Assembly: GCA_009781005.1 (NCBI GenBank)
Contig: WQYX01000029.1
Span: 1-43,684 of the forward strand
Origin: Polyangiaceae bacterium
GTDB taxonomy: Bacteria > Myxococcota_A > Polyangia > Polyangiales > Polyangiaceae
Length of the DNA stretch: 43,684 nt
Reading direction: 5' to 3'
This document shows positions 8,806-18,981 of this stretch, in pieces. Position numbers and translations under genes: made by a program. Position 1 is the first letter of the stretch; every line of letters starts with the position of its first letter. The notes beneath the pieces are model-generated. The model was given only the letters and a program-made list of their open reading frames with translations, was not told the DNA's origin and searched no databases.

Positions 8806-10308
8806 ATGAGTCGCAAGCACCCAAAGCAAGGTGAGAGCCTTCGCTTCGACTTCGCGACGCTGATTCCGTCGGCTCCGTCCGCGCACTCCTCCACGTTGCC
8901 TTCGCCGCCGCCAGCCTTCACGAAGATGGAGCGAACGGTGCTGGGGGTTGCCGAGCTCGGTCGCATGCTCGCTCGATCGCTCGATCACACGTTCGCGACA
9001 CCGATATGGGTCGAAGGCGAAGTGTCGGGCGCGCGCCCCGCATCGAGCGGGCACCTCTATTTGTCGCTCAAAGACGAAAAAGAAGACGCAGCCGTCGACG
9101 TCGTGATCTACCGAACCCACGTCACGTCGAGGGCGCGTACGCTCCTCAAGGATGGTGCACGCGTTCGTGTGCGCGGACGACCGACGTTCTGGTCGCCGCG
9201 CGGGCGGTTGCAGTTCGTCGGTGATCGCGTGGAGCCGACCGGCAAGGGTACCCTGCTCGAGGCGCTCGAGAAGCTCAAAGCGAAGCTCAAAGCCCAAGGA
9301 CTCTTCGACGTTGCGCGCAAGCGCGCGCTGCCTCACGAGCCGCGGATCATCGGCGTCGTCACGAGCGCGCACGGCGCGGTCATCCACGACATCTGCAACG
9401 TGGCCTTCCGCCGAGGCGGAGCGCGCATTCTGCTCGCCCCAGCGCGGGTGCAGGGCACAGGTGCCGCGGAGGCAGTTCGTCACGCGCTCCGCATGCTGCA
9501 ACGCGTGCCCGAGGTCGATGTCATCCTCGTTGCGCGTGGCGGCGGCTCGCAAGATGATCTGCTCGCGTTCTACGATGAGGAGCTCGTGCGCGACGTCGCG
9601 GCGTGCTCCGTTCCCGTCGTGAGCGCAGTCGGTCACGAAGTCGACGTGACCTTCGTAGACTTCGCTGCGGACGCGCGCGCCGCGACACCGTCACAAGCTG
9701 CCGAGATGGTCGTGCCCGACCTCGCCGCGCGAAGACGCATGCTCGAGGAGCGCACGATGCGTCTCCGTCGCGCGATGCATGCGCGTCTCGCCGAAGATCG
9801 CGTGCACGTTGCGACGCTCGCCAAGTCCTTCAGAGATCCGCGGCTACTCATCGCGAGCGCGCAGCAGCGCGTCGACGATCACCTCGCGCGCCTTCACCGT
9901 GCTGCTCTGCGCCGGCTCTCGCGGGACCGCGATGTCGTGCAGCGCCTGTCGGCAAGGATCGGCGCAATGGAGCCGCGCGTGCGCATCGCGCGCGATGAAG
10001 CCAGACTCTCCGATCTTTGCGGCCGTCTCGTCGAATCCACGCGTCGCCGTCTCGTGGCCCATCGCGCAGAGATCGCCGAGCTTGGCGGAAGACTCGACGC
10101 GATGAGCCCGCTCAAAGTCCTCGGTCGCGGCTACGCTATTGCCATGCGAACGAGAGATAGGCAGGCCATCCGTGTGGCGAGCGATGTCGAGATCGGCGAG
10201 CGCGTCGAGGTGCGAGTGGATCGCGGCTCCTTCGCGGCCAACGTCGTGAGCGTGACGCTGCCAGCGGATGAACGCGGCGTTGCCTCTGATCTTGGGAGTG
10301 CATCGTGA
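8806..10308 (+). CDS. xseA: exodeoxyribonuclease VII large subunit
   Basis: A 500-aa nuclease subunit. The N-terminal OB-fold begins near residue 41 (LGVAELGRMLARSL, then WVEGEVSGARPASSGHLYLS). The central catalytic domain follows, with RIIGVVTSAHGAVIHDI, VARGGGSQDDL and SAVGHEVDVTFVDFAADARA. A long alpha-helical arm and a C-terminal segment, LKVLGRGYAI, complete the family pattern. The first 40 residues are extra compared with relatives, so Met41 (base 8926) is an alternative start. Exonuclease VII degrades single-stranded DNA and needs the small subunit XseB, which is not in this window. The gene overlaps aroE by 4 bp. Confidence 0.95.
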   Translation: MSRKHPKQGESLRFDFATLIPSAPSAHSSTLPSPPPAFTKMERTVLGVAELGRMLARSLDHTFATPIWVEGEVSGARPASSGHLYLSLKDEKEDAAVDVVIYRTHVTSRARTLLKDGARVRVRGRPTFWSPRGRLQFVGDRVEPTGKGTLLEALEKLKAKLKAQGLFDVARKRALPHEPRIIGVVTSAHGAVIHDICNVAFRRGGARILLAPARVQGTGAAEAVRHALRMLQRVPEVDVILVARGGGSQDDLLAFYDEELVRDVAACSVPVVSAVGHEVDVTFVDFAADARAATPSQAAEMVVPDLAARRRMLEERTMRLRRAMHARLAEDRVHVATLAKSFRDPRLLIASAQQRVDDHLARLHRAALRRLSRDRDVVQRLSARIGAMEPRVRIARDEARLSDLCGRLVESTRRRLVAHRAEIAELGGRLDAMSPLKVLGRGYAIAMRTRDRQAIRVASDVEIGERVEVRVDRGSFAANVVSVTLPADERGVASDLGSAS

Positions 10309-11192
10309 AGGCGCTTCGCTTCGCGGTGATTGGCTCGCCCGTCGCGCACTCGATGAGCCCGGGGATGCACGCGGCGGCGTATCGTGCGCTCGGATTGCCG
10401 CACGTTTACGAAAAGATCGAGACGACCGAAGCCGAGGTCGGCGCGCGCGTCGAAGCGCTCAGGCGCGGTGAGTTCGCGGGGCTCAACGTCACCGTTCCAC
10501 ACAAGATCCGCGTGCAGGCGTTCGTCGACGAGATCGACGCGCGTGCGCGCGTTGCGGGCGCCGCGAACACGCTCGTGCGCGGCGAAGATGGTCGCATCAC
10601 GGCGCACAACACGGACGTCCCTGCGCTTGCAGGCGAGCTCGTGCGCCTCGCGGAGAAGCAAGGTGCAGAAACATTTCGCGGCAGCACGGCCCTCGTTCTC
10701 GGTGCCGGCGGAGCCGCGCGCGCGGCCATCGTTGCCCTCGCATCCATGCTGGGCGTTGCGCGCATCGTCGTGCGGGACGTGACGTTTCCGCATCACGCGT
10801 TCACCGCCGAGATGCGCGGAGCGCTCGCAGCGATCGGAGCTCGGGTCGAAATCGTGGCCGAGCCGCTCGTGCCGGCTCGATCCGAAGCAGCCAATTTGTC
10901 TGCGATCGTGCAGGCAACGAGTTGCGGAATGAATGGCGGTGCCCCCGGCGAGATCGTCGCTGACGCCGTGGGCTGGTCGACCGTGCCCGATCGCGTCGTG
11001 GCTCTCGACGTCGTCTACGCCCCGAGGAGCACGCCGCTCCTCGCGCGCGCGCGTGCTCGCGGATTGGTTGCAGATAACGGCCTCGGCATGCTCGCACGTC
11101 AGGGCGCACTCGCCTTCGAGCGATGGCTCGGCGTACCCGCCCCGTTCGATGTCATGCGCGCGGATCTCGAAGCATCGAGATCTCTTAGCTAA
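10305..11192 (+). CDS. aroE: shikimate dehydrogenase
   Basis: A 295-aa NADP-dependent enzyme that reduces 3-dehydroshikimate to shikimate in aromatic amino acid synthesis. The substrate-binding motif SPVAHSMSPGMH is near the N-terminus. The catalytic Lys lies in GLNVTVPHKI, the conserved Asp in AHNTD, and the dinucleotide motif is LVLGAGGAARA. The C-terminal DNGLGMLARQGALAFERW is typical. Translation is coupled to xseA through an ATGA overlap. Its TAA stop (11190-11192) overlaps the stop codon of the convergent sigma-54 activator gene. Confidence 0.95.
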   Translation: MKALRFAVIGSPVAHSMSPGMHAAAYRALGLPHVYEKIETTEAEVGARVEALRRGEFAGLNVTVPHKIRVQAFVDEIDARARVAGAANTLVRGEDGRITAHNTDVPALAGELVRLAEKQGAETFRGSTALVLGAGGAARAAIVALASMLGVARIVVRDVTFPHHAFTAEMRGALAAIGARVEIVAEPLVPARSEAANLSAIVQATSCGMNGGAPGEIVADAVGWSTVPDRVVALDVVYAPRSTPLLARARARGLVADNGLGMLARQGALAFERWLGVPAPFDVMRADLEASRSLS

Positions 11193-12613
11193 CGCGAGGG
11201 ATCTCCCGATGATCGGGGGCCGCTACTGCCGCCGTTTTTCGTACCGTGAGCCGTGTACCGAACCCCATGGCGATCCATGAGGCGGTAGAGGCTCATTCGA
11301 TCGATCTTCGCCTTGCGCGCTGCGCGACTCAAATTGCCGTTCGCCCATTCGAGGAGGATCGAGAGGTAGTGGCGCTCGTAGTCTGCAATGACCGCTTCTT
11401 TGCCCTCGCGGAAGCTGTGTTCGAGACCTACCGCAGGCATGGTTCCCGAGGTCTTCCCGTTGCTCGTTATCTCGGGCACGTCGTTCTGCGTCTCCGTTTT
11501 TCGCAGCACCACGGTGCGTTCGACGAAGTTGCGCAGCTCACGCACGTTGCCTGGCCAATTGTGTCGCCGCATCTCGTCGAGGACTTGCCGCGTGAAGAGG
11601 TGTGCACTGCTCTGCGCGTCGAGGTTTTCGAGGATGGCGCGGATGAGAAGCTCGAGATCTTCGAGTCGCTCGCGCAGCGGCGGGACGCGAACCGTGACGA
11701 CCGACAGGCGGAAATAGAGATCTTCTCGAAACCGTCCGTGGTTCACTTCGCGCTCGAGGCGGCGATTGGTGGCAGCGACGACGCGAACGTCGATCTTGCG
11801 CGATTTGCTTTCGCCGACGCGACGGATCTCGCGTGCTTCGAGGGCGCGAAGCAACTTCGGTTGCATCTCGAGGGGTAGCTCGCCGATCTCGTCGAGGAAG
11901 ATGGTTCCTCCCTGCGCGGATTCGAAGGCCCCGACGCGTTCGCGATCGGCGCCGGTGAAGGCTCCGCGCACGTGTCCGAAGAGCTCGCTCTCGATGATGC
12001 TTGGAGAGATCGCGCTGCAATCGACGACGACGAAGGGCTTGTGACTGCGCGGACCGCGCCGGATGATCTCGGTTGCGACGAGCTCTTTGCCAGTGCCGCT
12101 CTCTCCCTCGATGAGCACGTTCGACTCGCTCTCGCACACGCGCTCGAGCACGGCGAACAGGCGGCGCATCGGGAACGAGGCCCCGTACAGATCACCAAAG
12201 CTTGGTTGATCGAGAAACTCGACTTGGGTGGTGGAGGGTTGCTCGCTCACGAGGACGACCGAGTCGCCAACTTCGATTTTGCAATCGGGCAGCGGCAGAT
12301 CGGCGTCGTGGATCTGCACACCGGCGATGCGCGTTCCGTTCAACGAATCTTGATCGATGATGCGCCACGAACGCGGTGTGCGTTCGATCCGGCAATGAAA
12401 CCGTGAGACATGAGGGTCGGCGAGGACGACATCGTTCGCCTCGTGCGATCCGAGGCGTACAGCGTCACCGTCAAAAACCACTATGCGTGCAGATGTTTCA
12501 CCGGCTTCGCGTTCCACTTTGAGCTCCACCCGAGGCGCAGAGGCTGTATGGCGAAAGCTCGGACGAGTTTGGTTGTCTTGTGCCTGTTCGTTGATCCCTG
12601 AGCGCGCGGCCAT
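11189..12613 (-). CDS. FHA-domain sigma-54-dependent transcriptional activator
   Basis: A 474-aa NtrC-class enhancer-binding protein. In place of a receiver it has an N-terminal FHA phosphothreonine-binding domain (about residues 45-120; VRLGSHEANDVVLADPHVSRFHC). The AAA+ core has Walker A GESGTGKE, the sigma-54 contact loop GAFTGA, and Walker B GGTIFLDEIGELP. A Fis-type helix-turn-helix closes the protein (LSRAARKAKIDRMSLYRLMDRHGVR). FHA activators of this kind are abundant in myxobacteria and are usually thought to respond to Ser/Thr kinases. The divergent gene at 12787 has a strong sigma-54 promoter match, so it is the likeliest target. The 3' end overlaps aroE convergently. Confidence 0.95.
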   Translation of the reverse strand: MAARSGINEQAQDNQTRPSFRHTASAPRVELKVEREAGETSARIVVFDGDAVRLGSHEANDVVLADPHVSRFHCRIERTPRSWRIIDQDSLNGTRIAGVQIHDADLPLPDCKIEVGDSVVLVSEQPSTTQVEFLDQPSFGDLYGASFPMRRLFAVLERVCESESNVLIEGESGTGKELVATEIIRRGPRSHKPFVVVDCSAISPSIIESELFGHVRGAFTGADRERVGAFESAQGGTIFLDEIGELPLEMQPKLLRALEAREIRRVGESKSRKIDVRVVAATNRRLEREVNHGRFREDLYFRLSVVTVRVPPLRERLEDLELLIRAILENLDAQSSAHLFTRQVLDEMRRHNWPGNVRELRNFVERTVVLRKTETQNDVPEITSNGKTSGTMPAVGLEHSFREGKEAVIADYERHYLSILLEWANGNLSRAARKAKIDRMSLYRLMDRHGVRYTAHGTKNGGSSGPRSSGDPSR

Positions 12614-12737
12614 GTCGATCGAACCCTACAACCGTCGCGCGCGGTCGACAACGGAACTGACGCAGCACATCCACGGAAAAACTACGTTGTTCGCAGTGCG
12701 ACCACCTTCGTCATGATTTGGTATGTGCCCCATTGTT

Positions 12738-12754
12738 CGGTATGTGCGTTGCAC
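12738..12754 (+). promoter_or_regulatory. candidate sigma-54 (-24/-12) promoter
   Basis: cGGtatgtgcgttGCa matches the TGGCACG-N4-TTGCA consensus at most positions and has the required GG-N10-GC spacing (GG 12739-12740, GC 12751-12752). The predicted start site near 12764 leaves about 23 bases before the ATG at 12787. The stretch ggtatgtgc also occurs just upstream (from 12720), which may be a decoy or an activator site. Confidence 0.65.
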
Positions 12755-12786
12755 AGCGCGGCCGCCGCCGAAGAAGGAGATACCGA

Positions 12787-13371
12787 ATGATTCGTCATGT
12801 TGTTGCGTGTGCCTGCGTCTTTGGATGTGTGTCGTCGTTGTCGCTCACCGCGCATGCCAGTGAGCCGGGGCCTTCGTACACACTCACTCCTCCCTCTCCA
12901 CCTGTTGCGTCGTCACGCACCTATCCGCGCGTCGGCGGTCATCTGGGTTTTGCGCTGCCTATCTTTACGCTTGCAAAGAACAGCACGATCATCGGCGGTG
13001 ACTTCGTCAACATCGGCCTCACGCCGGGCATCACGGTGACGCTCGACGATCATTGGTCGGTCGACTTCGAGTTCGTTGCCTACATCCCCTTGAAGGATCT
13101 GCCTCAGGGAGTTGGAATCGTGGTGGATCCCGGTGTCCTCTACAACTTCGGCGATTTCACCGCGGGCCTGCGCGTGGCCACGAAGGTGACCGAGGCAACC
13201 AACATTGGGCTCATTCCCATTTTCGTTTTGCCGCTCAAGAATCTCTTATCGGGTCCTTTTACGCCGTTCGTCGAAGCCGACGTCCCGATCTTCTTCCAAG
13301 ACAACAGGCAGCCCGGCGGTCCGGGGGTTGCGTCGATTGGACTTCAGTTCCAGGCAGGCGTCGCCTTTTAA
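12787..13371 (+). CDS. small beta-barrel-like outer membrane/envelope protein
   Basis: A 194-aa protein with a clear signal peptide (about residues 1-23, cut near AHAS). The mature part alternates hydrophobic and polar residues, is rich in Gly and aromatics, and ends in Phe, as small outer-membrane beta-barrels do. The family is not recognised. The start is fixed by aaggaga six bases upstream of ATG 12787. The sigma-54-type promoter and the divergent FHA activator suggest conditional expression, for example in development or envelope stress. That link is inference from position. Confidence 0.8.
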   Translation: MIRHVVACACVFGCVSSLSLTAHASEPGPSYTLTPPSPPVASSRTYPRVGGHLGFALPIFTLAKNSTIIGGDFVNIGLTPGITVTLDDHWSVDFEFVAYIPLKDLPQGVGIVVDPGVLYNFGDFTAGLRVATKVTEATNIGLIPIFVLPLKNLLSGPFTPFVEADVPIFFQDNRQPGGPGVASIGLQFQAGVAF

Positions 13372-13414
13372 GGCTGGCCTTTTCGAACGAGGCGCCTCGA
13401 AGTAGAGAGGGGGG

Positions 13415-14239
13415 ATGCCGACGCCCCCTTCGATCTCCGCGGACGACCTCGGCGACGTCGTTGCGCGCGCAAAGGACGGGGACCGTAAGGCCCTCGAAAC
13501 CGTTCTTGCATCGGTGGCCCCGGCCATTCATCGGTTCGGCATGCGCATGTGCAAAAACGTCCACGACGCCGAGGACGTACTTCAAGACACGCTCCTCAAC
13601 GTCGCCATGCACCTCGGCGACTTCGAGGGTCGCGCATCCCTTTCGAGCTGGGTCTTCGCTCTCACGCGCAGCGCCTGCGCGCGAAAGCGTCGTGGACTGA
13701 AGAATCAGCCGCCTGCCGGCGATGCGCACCTCGCAGCAACGCGAGATCTCGCGCCGTCGCCAGAGGCTCGCGTCGCGGGCCAGGAGCTCGCGACTTCTCT
13801 GTCCGCGGCGCTCGATGGTCTGTCGGAGGATTCTCGCGAGGTGATTCTTCTGCGCGATGTCGAAGGACTCTCGGCTCCCGAAGCCGCTCGTGTGCTCGGG
13901 ATTTCGGTAGACGCTCTGAAGAGCCGTCTGCACCGAGCGCGCGAGGCGCTTCGTGTGGCTCTGCGGCCGGTCCTCGAATCCGAGCTCGATCGCGCTCCCG
14001 CGAGTTGCCCGGACGTCGTCGCGCTCTGGTCGAAGAAACTCGAAGGCGATCTTCGCCAAGGAGATTGCTCGGCGATGGAGCAGCACCTCACGAATTGCAG
14101 AGCGTGCGCTGGGGCGTGCGACGCGCTCAAACAAGCGTTGCTTGCCTGCCAGCGCATTCGCACCGAGGAAGTGCCGCCCGCGATTCAGGCGCGCGTCAAG
14201 TCCGCCGTGCGAGCCTGGGCCACTCAAAATACGTCCTGA
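13415..14239 (+). CDS. ECF-type sigma factor with fused C-terminal zinc-finger domain
   Basis: A 274-aa sigma-70 family protein. Region 2 spans about residues 25-90 (AEDVLQDTLLNVAMHL; FEGRASLSSWVFALTRSAC). Region 4 spans about 130-185 (LSEDSREVILLRDVEGLS, then a helix-turn-helix ending SRLHRAREALR). Some 75 further residues follow with a zf-HC2/anti-sigma-like motif, HLTNCRACAGAC (H-x3-C-x2-C), preceded by another Cys. In most systems that zinc domain is a separate anti-sigma protein. Here fusion suggests self-contained control, with redox or metal release as one possibility. The RND efflux genes start 70 bp downstream on the same strand and may be under its control. Confidence 0.9.
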   Translation: MPTPPSISADDLGDVVARAKDGDRKALETVLASVAPAIHRFGMRMCKNVHDAEDVLQDTLLNVAMHLGDFEGRASLSSWVFALTRSACARKRRGLKNQPPAGDAHLAATRDLAPSPEARVAGQELATSLSAALDGLSEDSREVILLRDVEGLSAPEAARVLGISVDALKSRLHRAREALRVALRPVLESELDRAPASCPDVVALWSKKLEGDLRQGDCSAMEQHLTNCRACAGACDALKQALLACQRIRTEEVPPAIQARVKSAVRAWATQNTS

Positions 14240-14309
14240 TCTGCGTTATCTGCGTTTGCGTTCGACCGCCTGAATCCTTTTCGTGCCTCGTCGGCTCCAA
14301 GGCCCGAGC

Positions 14310-15452
14310 ATGAATCGATTCTACGTTGGTGCTGCCGGGCTAGTTGCGCTCAGTCTGTTCGCATGCACGCATGCGCATCACGCCGCTCCGGAGGGTCCTC
14401 CTGTCGCTGTTAGCGTTGTCACGGCGCACGAGGAGCAACTGCCCACGGTGTACCGTGTGAGCGGCACTGTTCGAGGGCGCAACACGACGACGCTCACGAG
14501 CAAGACGACGGGGTACATCCGCGCTGTTCGTGTTCAGGCCGGCGATCGTGTGACCGCTGGGCAAGCCCTCGTGGAGCTCGAAGCCAATGATTCCCGGGCG
14601 ACCGTCGCGCGCGCACGGGCGTCACTCAGTCAGTTCATGGAATCCAAAGCGGAGTCCGAGAACGCACTCACGCTTGCGCGCGCCAACGCGAAAATCGCCA
14701 AATCGAACTACGACCGCGCGGCGCACTTGGTCCAAGACAACGCGATTCCACAGCAGCAGTTCGACGAGGCCGAAGCGCGATGGCATGCAGCGGAGGCGCA
14801 AGAGAAGATGGCGCAGGCGCGTGTACGCGCGGCCACTTCGGGGATCGACGAGGGTCGTGCTGCGCTTGGCGAGGCGAACGCCATGCTTGGTTATGCAGCC
14901 ATCACGGCGCCGTTCGCGGGCCGCGTGATCGAGCGGCGCGTGGATCCGGGTGCGCTTGCTGCTCCGGGAACCCCGCTTCTCGTCATCTCCGACGAAGGCG
15001 GGCTTCGTGTGGAAGCCGCGGTGGACGAATCCCGTGCGGGCGACGTGAATGTGGGGGACGAAGTCGATATTTCAATTGGATCCTTGCCGCCCCTGATTGG
15101 CAAAGTCGGTGAGATCGTCCCGAACGTGGATGTGACGTCGCGCTCTTTCCTCGTGAAGGTTGATTTGCCTCCCGAGGCGGGATCGCATCGTCCTGGGACG
15201 TATGCGACCGTGGGCATTCGCATGGGCGCGCGATCTCGTCTCGTCGTTCCAACGACTGCCATCACTTCCTTTGGAGCACTCGACCGGGTTTTTACGGTCG
15301 ATTCAGGCCACGCGAAAATTCGCATGATCACTCGCGGTGAAGAGGTTGGGCCGTGGACGGAAGTTCTTTCGGGGCTCTCGAAAGACGAGCATGTGGTAGC
15401 GCCCGCCGCGCCTGACTTGCGTGATGGCGTGCCCGTCGAGGTTCGGCCATGA
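14310..15452 (+). CDS. RND efflux periplasmic adaptor (membrane fusion) lipoprotein
   Basis: A 380-aa adaptor linking an inner-membrane RND pump to the outer membrane. The signal peptide ends in a lipobox (LSLFAC), so lipid attachment at Cys19 is likely. A biotinyl-lipoyl-like motif ([24 protein letters not shown]) flanks a coiled-coil hairpin (about 90-190). Beta-barrel and membrane-proximal domains follow ([30 protein letters not shown]). ATG 14310 was chosen over the upstream GTG because it gives a clean signal peptide. The gene overlaps the pump gene by 4 bp. Confidence 0.93.
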   Translation: MNRFYVGAAGLVALSLFACTHAHHAAPEGPPVAVSVVTAHEEQLPTVYRVSGTVRGRNTTTLTSKTTGYIRAVRVQAGDRVTAGQALVELEANDSRATVARARASLSQFMESKAESENALTLARANAKIAKSNYDRAAHLVQDNAIPQQQFDEAEARWHAAEAQEKMAQARVRAATSGIDEGRAALGEANAMLGYAAITAPFAGRVIERRVDPGALAAPGTPLLVISDEGGLRVEAAVDESRAGDVNVGDEVDISIGSLPPLIGKVGEIVPNVDVTSRSFLVKVDLPPEAGSHRPGTYATVGIRMGARSRLVVPTTAITSFGALDRVFTVDSGHAKIRMITRGEEVGPWTEVLSGLSKDEHVVAPAAPDLRDGVPVEVRP

Positions 15453-18400
15453 GCGCGCCGACGAAGCTTGGCCCGGCTGGAAAGCTCGCGCGCGCCTTCA
15501 TTCATTCCAAGTTGACCCCATTGATCATCATTGCCTCGGTGCTTCTTGGCGCCTTCGCGGTGTGGCGTCTGCCGCGCGAGGAGGAGCCCCAGATCATCGT
15601 GCCGATGAGCGATGTCATCGTGACCATGCCTGGCGCGTCACCCAAGGAGGTGGAGGAGCGTGTCACGAAGCCGCTCGAGCGACTCCTTTGGGAAATCCCC
15701 GGGGTGGAATACCTGTATTCCACATCCAGTCCGGGTCAGTGCCAGGTCATCGTCCGATTCAACGTGGGTGAGGATGAAGAGCGCGCCATGGTGCGCCTCA
15801 CCCAGAAGCTTGCCGCTCATATGGACATCGTCCCGCCCGGCGCTTCTCCTCCGCTCGTGAAGCCTCGGTCGATCGATGATGTTCCGGTTCTGGCCGTGAC
15901 GCTGTGGAGCAAGAAATATTCGGGTTTCGAGCTCCGTCGTCTTGCCGCCGAGATCCAAGAGCAGGTGAAGCAAGTGGGGGGGGTGAGTGAGGTAACGCTG
16001 ACCGGAGGCGAGCGCCGGCAGGTTCGCATTCTGCTCGATGCCGAGCGGCTAGCAGCCCGCCGTCTTGCACCGGAGGCCGTCATGAGTGCCCTCCGCGGTG
16101 CCAACGAGCGTCTGCCAACGGGCGCCGTCGCGAGAGACAATCGCGAATTCCTTCTCGAGACGGGCACGGTGCTGACGAATGCGAGAGACGTTGGCGACGT
16201 GGTCGTGGGTGCTTCCGACGGTCGACTCGTGCTCTTACGCGACGTGGCGTCCATCGTGGACGGCCCGGAGGAGCCTTCCACGTACGTCAGGTTCGGCGCG
16301 GGGGCTGCAGCGGAGGGCGGGGATCAGAAGCTCGGAGCCGAGTCAGTGCCGGCGGTGACTCTTTCCGTGGCCAAGCATAAGGGCCAGAACGCCGTTTCCG
16401 TCGTCGCCGATGTCACGCGAAAGATCGATTTGCTTCGCGGCTCTCTCATCCCGGGCGACGTGGAGCTTTCCGTGACGCGTGATTACGGTGCCACGGCGGC
16501 CGAGAAGAGCAACGAGCTGCTCTTGCATATGGGCATTGCCGTCGTGAGCGTTGGCTTTCTCATATGGCTGGCGCTTGGCAAACGCGAAAGCGGCATCGTG
16601 ATGCTGGCCATTCCAGCGACGCTCGCTCTTACGCTGACGGTTTTTTACCTTTACGGCTATACGCTCAACCGCATCACTCTCTTTGCGCTCATCTTCTCGA
16701 TCGGCATCCTCGTCGACGATGCCATCGTGATCGTCGAGAACATTGCGCGCCACGCGCGCCTGCCCGAAAACCGCGGACACGATCTCTCCGAGGTCGCCGT
16801 TCGTGCCGTCGACGAGGTGGGCAACCCTACCATCCTCGCAACGATGACGGTCATTGCGGCCATCCTCCCGATGGCGTTCGTTGGAGGGTTGATGGGCCCG
16901 TACATGAGGCCCATTCCCGTGGGCGCGTCCGCGGCGATGCTCTTCTCGCTCGTCGTGGCATTCATCGTCACGCCGTGGGCAACGGTGCGAATGCTTGGCA
17001 AAGCACATCACGCCGACGACGAAGACGAAGGCCGTCTGACCCGATTTTACCGGCGCGTCATGGGGACGCTGTTGCATGTTGCACGATGGCGAACGACCTT
17101 CCTCGTGAGTGTTGCCGTGCTCTTGGTCTCGGCGATGGCGCTCGTTGCCGTCAAATGGGTGCGCGTCAAGATGCTCCCGTTCGACAACAAGAGTGAGTTT
17201 CAGGTTGTCGTGGACATGCCCGAGGGAACGACCCTCGAAGAGACGGACCACGTCACGCAGGCCCTTGCCGGCGTGATCCGGGTTCAACCGGAGGTGATGA
17301 ATTATCAGACGTACGTGGGGACGTCGGGGCCTTACAACTTCAATGGTCTCGTCCGGCATTACTTCCTTCGACAGGGATCGAACGTCGCGGACATCCAGGT
17401 GAACCTCGTCGACAAGGGTGACCGCAAAGCGCAAAGTCACGCCATCGCAAAGCGGGTTCGCGATGCCATGATGCCGATTGCGGAGCGCTTCGGTGCGCGC
17501 ATCAAAGTAGCGGAGGTGCCGCCCGGCCCTCCCGTGCTCGAGACCATGGTCGCCGAGATCTACGGTCCCGACTACCAACGCACCATCGAGATTGCGAAGG
17601 ATGTACGCGATCTCTTCGACAAGACGGAGGGGGTCGTCGACGTGGATTGGTACGTGGAGGACGATCAGCCGAAGGTTCGCTTCATCGTGGATCAAGAGAA
17701 GGCGGCGCTGAACGGCGTGAGCAAAGCCGAGATCGTCAACGCATTACGGCTTGCCAGCGTTGGGGAGCCTGCCGGTCTCTTGCACGACGAGCGTGAGAAG
17801 GAAGATGTGTCCATCGTCGTGCGGCTCGATCGGGCGGCGCGCTCGGATCTGGAGCGCCTGCAGAACGTCCGGGTTGCTGGGCGCGACGGAAGCTACGTGA
17901 GTGTTGGCGAGCTCGTTCACCCGGAGCTCGTTCGCGCGGACAAAAGCATTTATCATAAGAATCTCATGCCCGCAGTGTACGTCACGGCCGATGTGGCGGG
18001 CGCCATCGAGAGTCCGGTGTATGCGATCCTGAAACTGGGGCCGGAGCTTGACCGCATGAAGCTGCCTGAAGGCTATTCGCTCGAACAGCACACGGCATCC
18101 CAGCCATTTCGCACGGACAAGTACGCCATGAAGTGGGATGGCGAGTGGCACATCACCTACGAAGTCTTTCGAGATCTCGGGGCCGCCTTCGCGGCGGTGC
18201 TGGTCCTTATCTATGTCTTGAACGTCGCGTGGTTTCAGTCGTTCAAAACGCCGCTCGTCATCATGAGCGCGATTCCGTTCTCACTCGTCGGCATTCTGCC
18301 GGCACACGGCCTCATGGGTGCTTTCTTCACCGCGACATCCATGATCGGCTTCATTGCGGGGGCCGGAATCGTCGTACGCAATTCCATCATTCTCGTCGAT

Positions 18401-18706
18401 TTCGTCGAGCAGCGACTTGCCGAGGGAGCCCCGCTCGACCAAGCCGTCATCGACGCGGGCGCGATTCGTTTTCGTCCGATGCTGCTCACCGCGGCGGCGG
18501 TGATCGTCGGCGCGTTCGTCATCCTCTTCGATCCTATCTTTCAGGGGTTGGCGATCTCGCTCATGGCCGGGGAGATCGCGTCGCTCGCGCTGTCACGCAT
18601 GACCGTTCCGGTTGTTTACTTCCTCATGAAACGACGAGAGAGGCGCGTGGCTGAACGGCATCATGCGGCGAGCATGACGCAGGAGCCCGCCGAGATGGCC
18701 GGGTGA
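15449..18706 (+). CDS. RND-family efflux pump, inner-membrane permease
   Basis: A 1085-aa proton-driven pump with the standard RND plan: one N-terminal membrane helix, a large periplasmic loop, a block of membrane helices (about 345-525) with [17 protein letters not shown], a second periplasmic loop, and a second helix block with [19 protein letters not shown]. It clearly belongs to the AcrB/CzcA superfamily. The acidic pair DD fits the AcrB-like drug and lipid group more than heavy-metal CzcA pumps. No TolC-like outer membrane factor is in the window, so a shared one is probably used. Confidence 0.95.
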   Translation: MSAPTKLGPAGKLARAFIHSKLTPLIIIASVLLGAFAVWRLPREEEPQIIVPMSDVIVTMPGASPKEVEERVTKPLERLLWEIPGVEYLYSTSSPGQCQVIVRFNVGEDEERAMVRLTQKLAAHMDIVPPGASPPLVKPRSIDDVPVLAVTLWSKKYSGFELRRLAAEIQEQVKQVGGVSEVTLTGGERRQVRILLDAERLAARRLAPEAVMSALRGANERLPTGAVARDNREFLLETGTVLTNARDVGDVVVGASDGRLVLLRDVASIVDGPEEPSTYVRFGAGAAAEGGDQKLGAESVPAVTLSVAKHKGQNAVSVVADVTRKIDLLRGSLIPGDVELSVTRDYGATAAEKSNELLLHMGIAVVSVGFLIWLALGKRESGIVMLAIPATLALTLTVFYLYGYTLNRITLFALIFSIGILVDDAIVIVENIARHARLPENRGHDLSEVAVRAVDEVGNPTILATMTVIAAILPMAFVGGLMGPYMRPIPVGASAAMLFSLVVAFIVTPWATVRMLGKAHHADDEDEGRLTRFYRRVMGTLLHVARWRTTFLVSVAVLLVSAMALVAVKWVRVKMLPFDNKSEFQVVVDMPEGTTLEETDHVTQALAGVIRVQPEVMNYQTYVGTSGPYNFNGLVRHYFLRQGSNVADIQVNLVDKGDRKAQSHAIAKRVRDAMMPIAERFGARIKVAEVPPGPPVLETMVAEIYGPDYQRTIEIAKDVRDLFDKTEGVVDVDWYVEDDQPKVRFIVDQEKAALNGVSKAEIVNALRLASVGEPAGLLHDEREKEDVSIVVRLDRAARSDLERLQNVRVAGRDGSYVSVGELVHPELVRADKSIYHKNLMPAVYVTADVAGAIESPVYAILKLGPELDRMKLPEGYSLEQHTASQPFRTDKYAMKWDGEWHITYEVFRDLGAAFAAVLVLIYVLNVAWFQSFKTPLVIMSAIPFSLVGILPAHGLMGAFFTATSMIGFIAGAGIVVRNSIILVDFVEQRLAEGAPLDQAVIDAGAIRFRPMLLTAAAVIVGAFVILFDPIFQGLAISLMAGEIASLALSRMTVPVVYFLMKRRERRVAERHHAASMTQEPAEMAG

Positions 18707-18804
18707 TCCATTCGTGCTTCTGCGATCGCATTCGAATCCCTTTTGCGAATGGCGGTTCTTGCCGCTAACGTATCACCCTCGAATTAATAAGGAGAACCAT
18801 CATC

Positions 18805-18981
18805 ATGTGCTATCGAGTTGAATGCAGCGAATGTCACAAGCCCACGTACGCTGGGTGCGGGATGCATATCGAACAGGTGCTCGGCGACGTCCCGCCCGAT
18901 CAGCGTTGCAAGTGTCGGGAGAAGAAGAAGGAAGAGGGGAAAGGTGAGCCTTCCATCCTTCGTCGTATTCTCGGAAAGTGA
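18805..18981 (+). CDS. conserved 58-aa Cys-rich (probable metal-binding) protein
   Basis: A short gene with an excellent ribosome binding site, aataaggagaacc, just before ATG 18805. The product starts MCYRVECSECHKPTYAGCG and continues with HIEQVLGDVPPDQRCKC before a basic tail. This GCGxHxxxVLxxVP...RCxC pattern belongs to a small uncharacterised family that I recall from many bacteria and fungi. Its Cys pairs suggest zinc binding. The stop overlaps the GTG start of the DsbA-like gene (GTGA), so the two are probably translated together. The overlap with a thioredoxin-fold gene hints at a redox or metal role, which is inference. Confidence 0.85.
   Translation: MCYRVECSECHKPTYAGCGMHIEQVLGDVPPDQRCKCREKKKEEGKGEPSILRRILGK

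Noticed and set aside
18735-18770. Terminator after the RND pump gene (cattcg/cgaatg stem)
   Set aside because: The stem is short with a long loop and no T-run follows, so it was not called.
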